A DNA stretch of 5,391 nt from an uncultured Coriobacteriaceae bacterium (GTDB taxonomy: Bacteria; Actinomycetota; Coriobacteriia; Coriobacteriales; Atopobiaceae). Below, piece after piece: positions 4,863 to 5,391 of this stretch; position 1 is the first letter of the stretch; every line of letters starts with the position of its first letter. The DNA lies in contig URWR01000117.1 of NCBI GenBank assembly GCA_900551595.1, positions 1-5,391 of the forward strand. Reading direction: 5' to 3'. The notes under the pieces are model-generated. The model was not told the origin of the DNA and ran no database searches. It saw only the letters and a program-made list of their open reading frames with translations. A program made the translations under genes and the position numbers.

Positions 4863-5391
4863 ATGAAACAATACACGAGGAGAGGCGTTCTGAAGCTGTT
4901 CGGCATCGGGGCGGTTGCTGTGGCGGGCCTCGGGCTTGCGGGATGCAACGGCGCAGAGGGCGGCGCGGGAGCCTCCGAGGCCCCAAGCGAGTCCATGGGA
5001 GCATCGCAGGCGTTTGCTCAGCAAGGCGTCTGGATGCAGTGCCGCTCGGATGACTTCCCACAGAAGGACACGACCGTCTCGGCCGTCCTCGTCTTCGACG
5101 GAAGCGGCAACGTGACCCGCTACGAAACGGACAGCATAGCGATGAACGGGGGCACGTCCTACGAGGCGCTTACGTTCGGCGACCTCGACGGGCTCTCGAA
5201 CGATGAGATTGCGGAACTCGCCGCCCAGAAGAACCGCGAACGGTTCGACGCGACGAAGCAGTCCGCCATCGACGAAACGGCCGAATCCCTTGAGTACTAC
5301 GAGCAGGATGCCGGGTTCTATCAGGATGCCATCGCCAATGCGACCGAAGGGCAGAAGATTAACGAGGCGGCCGAATACGAGGAGCCGGAGG
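4863..5391 (+). CDS. Tat-type lipoprotein, function unknown; C-terminus beyond window
   Basis: The frame is open from ATG 4863 to the window end (176 codons and one base), behind GAGG at 4851-4854. The N-terminus reads TRRGVLK (5-11), a twin-arginine motif. A hydrophobic helix follows, then the lipobox LAGC with the lipidated Cys28, so the protein should be exported folded by Tat and anchored by lipid on the outer face of the membrane. Residues 30-53 form a Gly, Ala and Ser-rich linker. From 55, GVWMQCRS begins a domain with a strand-like AVLVFDGSGNVTRYE, as in small beta-rich extracytoplasmic domains. From about 111 it becomes helical and highly charged (LSNDEIAELAAQKNRERF onward), ending in an acidic stretch. 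I do not recognise the family. It follows the two-TM gene by 164 bases and has the same high G+C, so it probably belongs to the same segment. Confidence 0.9.
   Translation, partial: MKQYTRRGVLKLFGIGAVAVAGLGLAGCNGAEGGAGASEAPSESMGASQAFAQQGVWMQCRSDDFPQKDTTVSAVLVFDGSGNVTRYETDSIAMNGGTSYEALTFGDLDGLSNDEIAELAAQKNRERFDATKQSAIDETAESLEYYEQDAGFYQDAIANATEGQKINEAAEYEEPE

Overview
The window reads as a chromosomal segment from a Gram-positive, actinobacterial-type genome, possibly in the class Coriobacteriia. That placement is an inference from three things: clear AGGAGG/GAGG ribosome sites, a twin-arginine plus lipobox export signal of the SRRxFLK...LAGC type, and two unlike base compositions side by side. 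No taxonomic marker gene is present. The initiator tRNA cannot be placed precisely by eye.

Left part (about 1-3072): three genes in a row on the + strand with 27 and 36 base gaps, so probably one transcript. The first two are tandem paralogues of the Cof-type (C2-cap) HAD phosphatase family; the first has lost its extreme N-terminus to the window edge. The third is a single-pass membrane protein of unknown function with a very acidic cytoplasmic head and a large exported part that seems to hold a duplicated domain and a C-terminal beta-rich domain. A 60-base sample of this part (1081-1140) is 45% G+C.

Middle (3073-3395): about 320 bases without a protein gene. They hold a likely promoter, an initiator tRNA-Met (anticodon CAT, three G-C pairs in the anticodon stem, encoded CCA) and a strong intrinsic terminator right behind it. 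Composition then changes abruptly.

Right part (about 3396-5391): 60-base samples (3541-3600 and 4261-4320) are 65% and 63% G+C. A small XRE-type repressor on the - strand faces away from a two-TM, coiled-coil, Gln-rich membrane protein on the + strand. Their shared intergenic region has a perfect TATAAT and several CTAT/ATAG palindromes that look like an operator. A 164-base gap with three hairpins in a row follows, then the start of a Tat-type lipoprotein that runs off the window. The simplest reading is an acquired segment inserted next to the initiator tRNA. It would be an envelope-directed cassette under its own repressor, but no integrase or repeat of the tRNA end is visible here.
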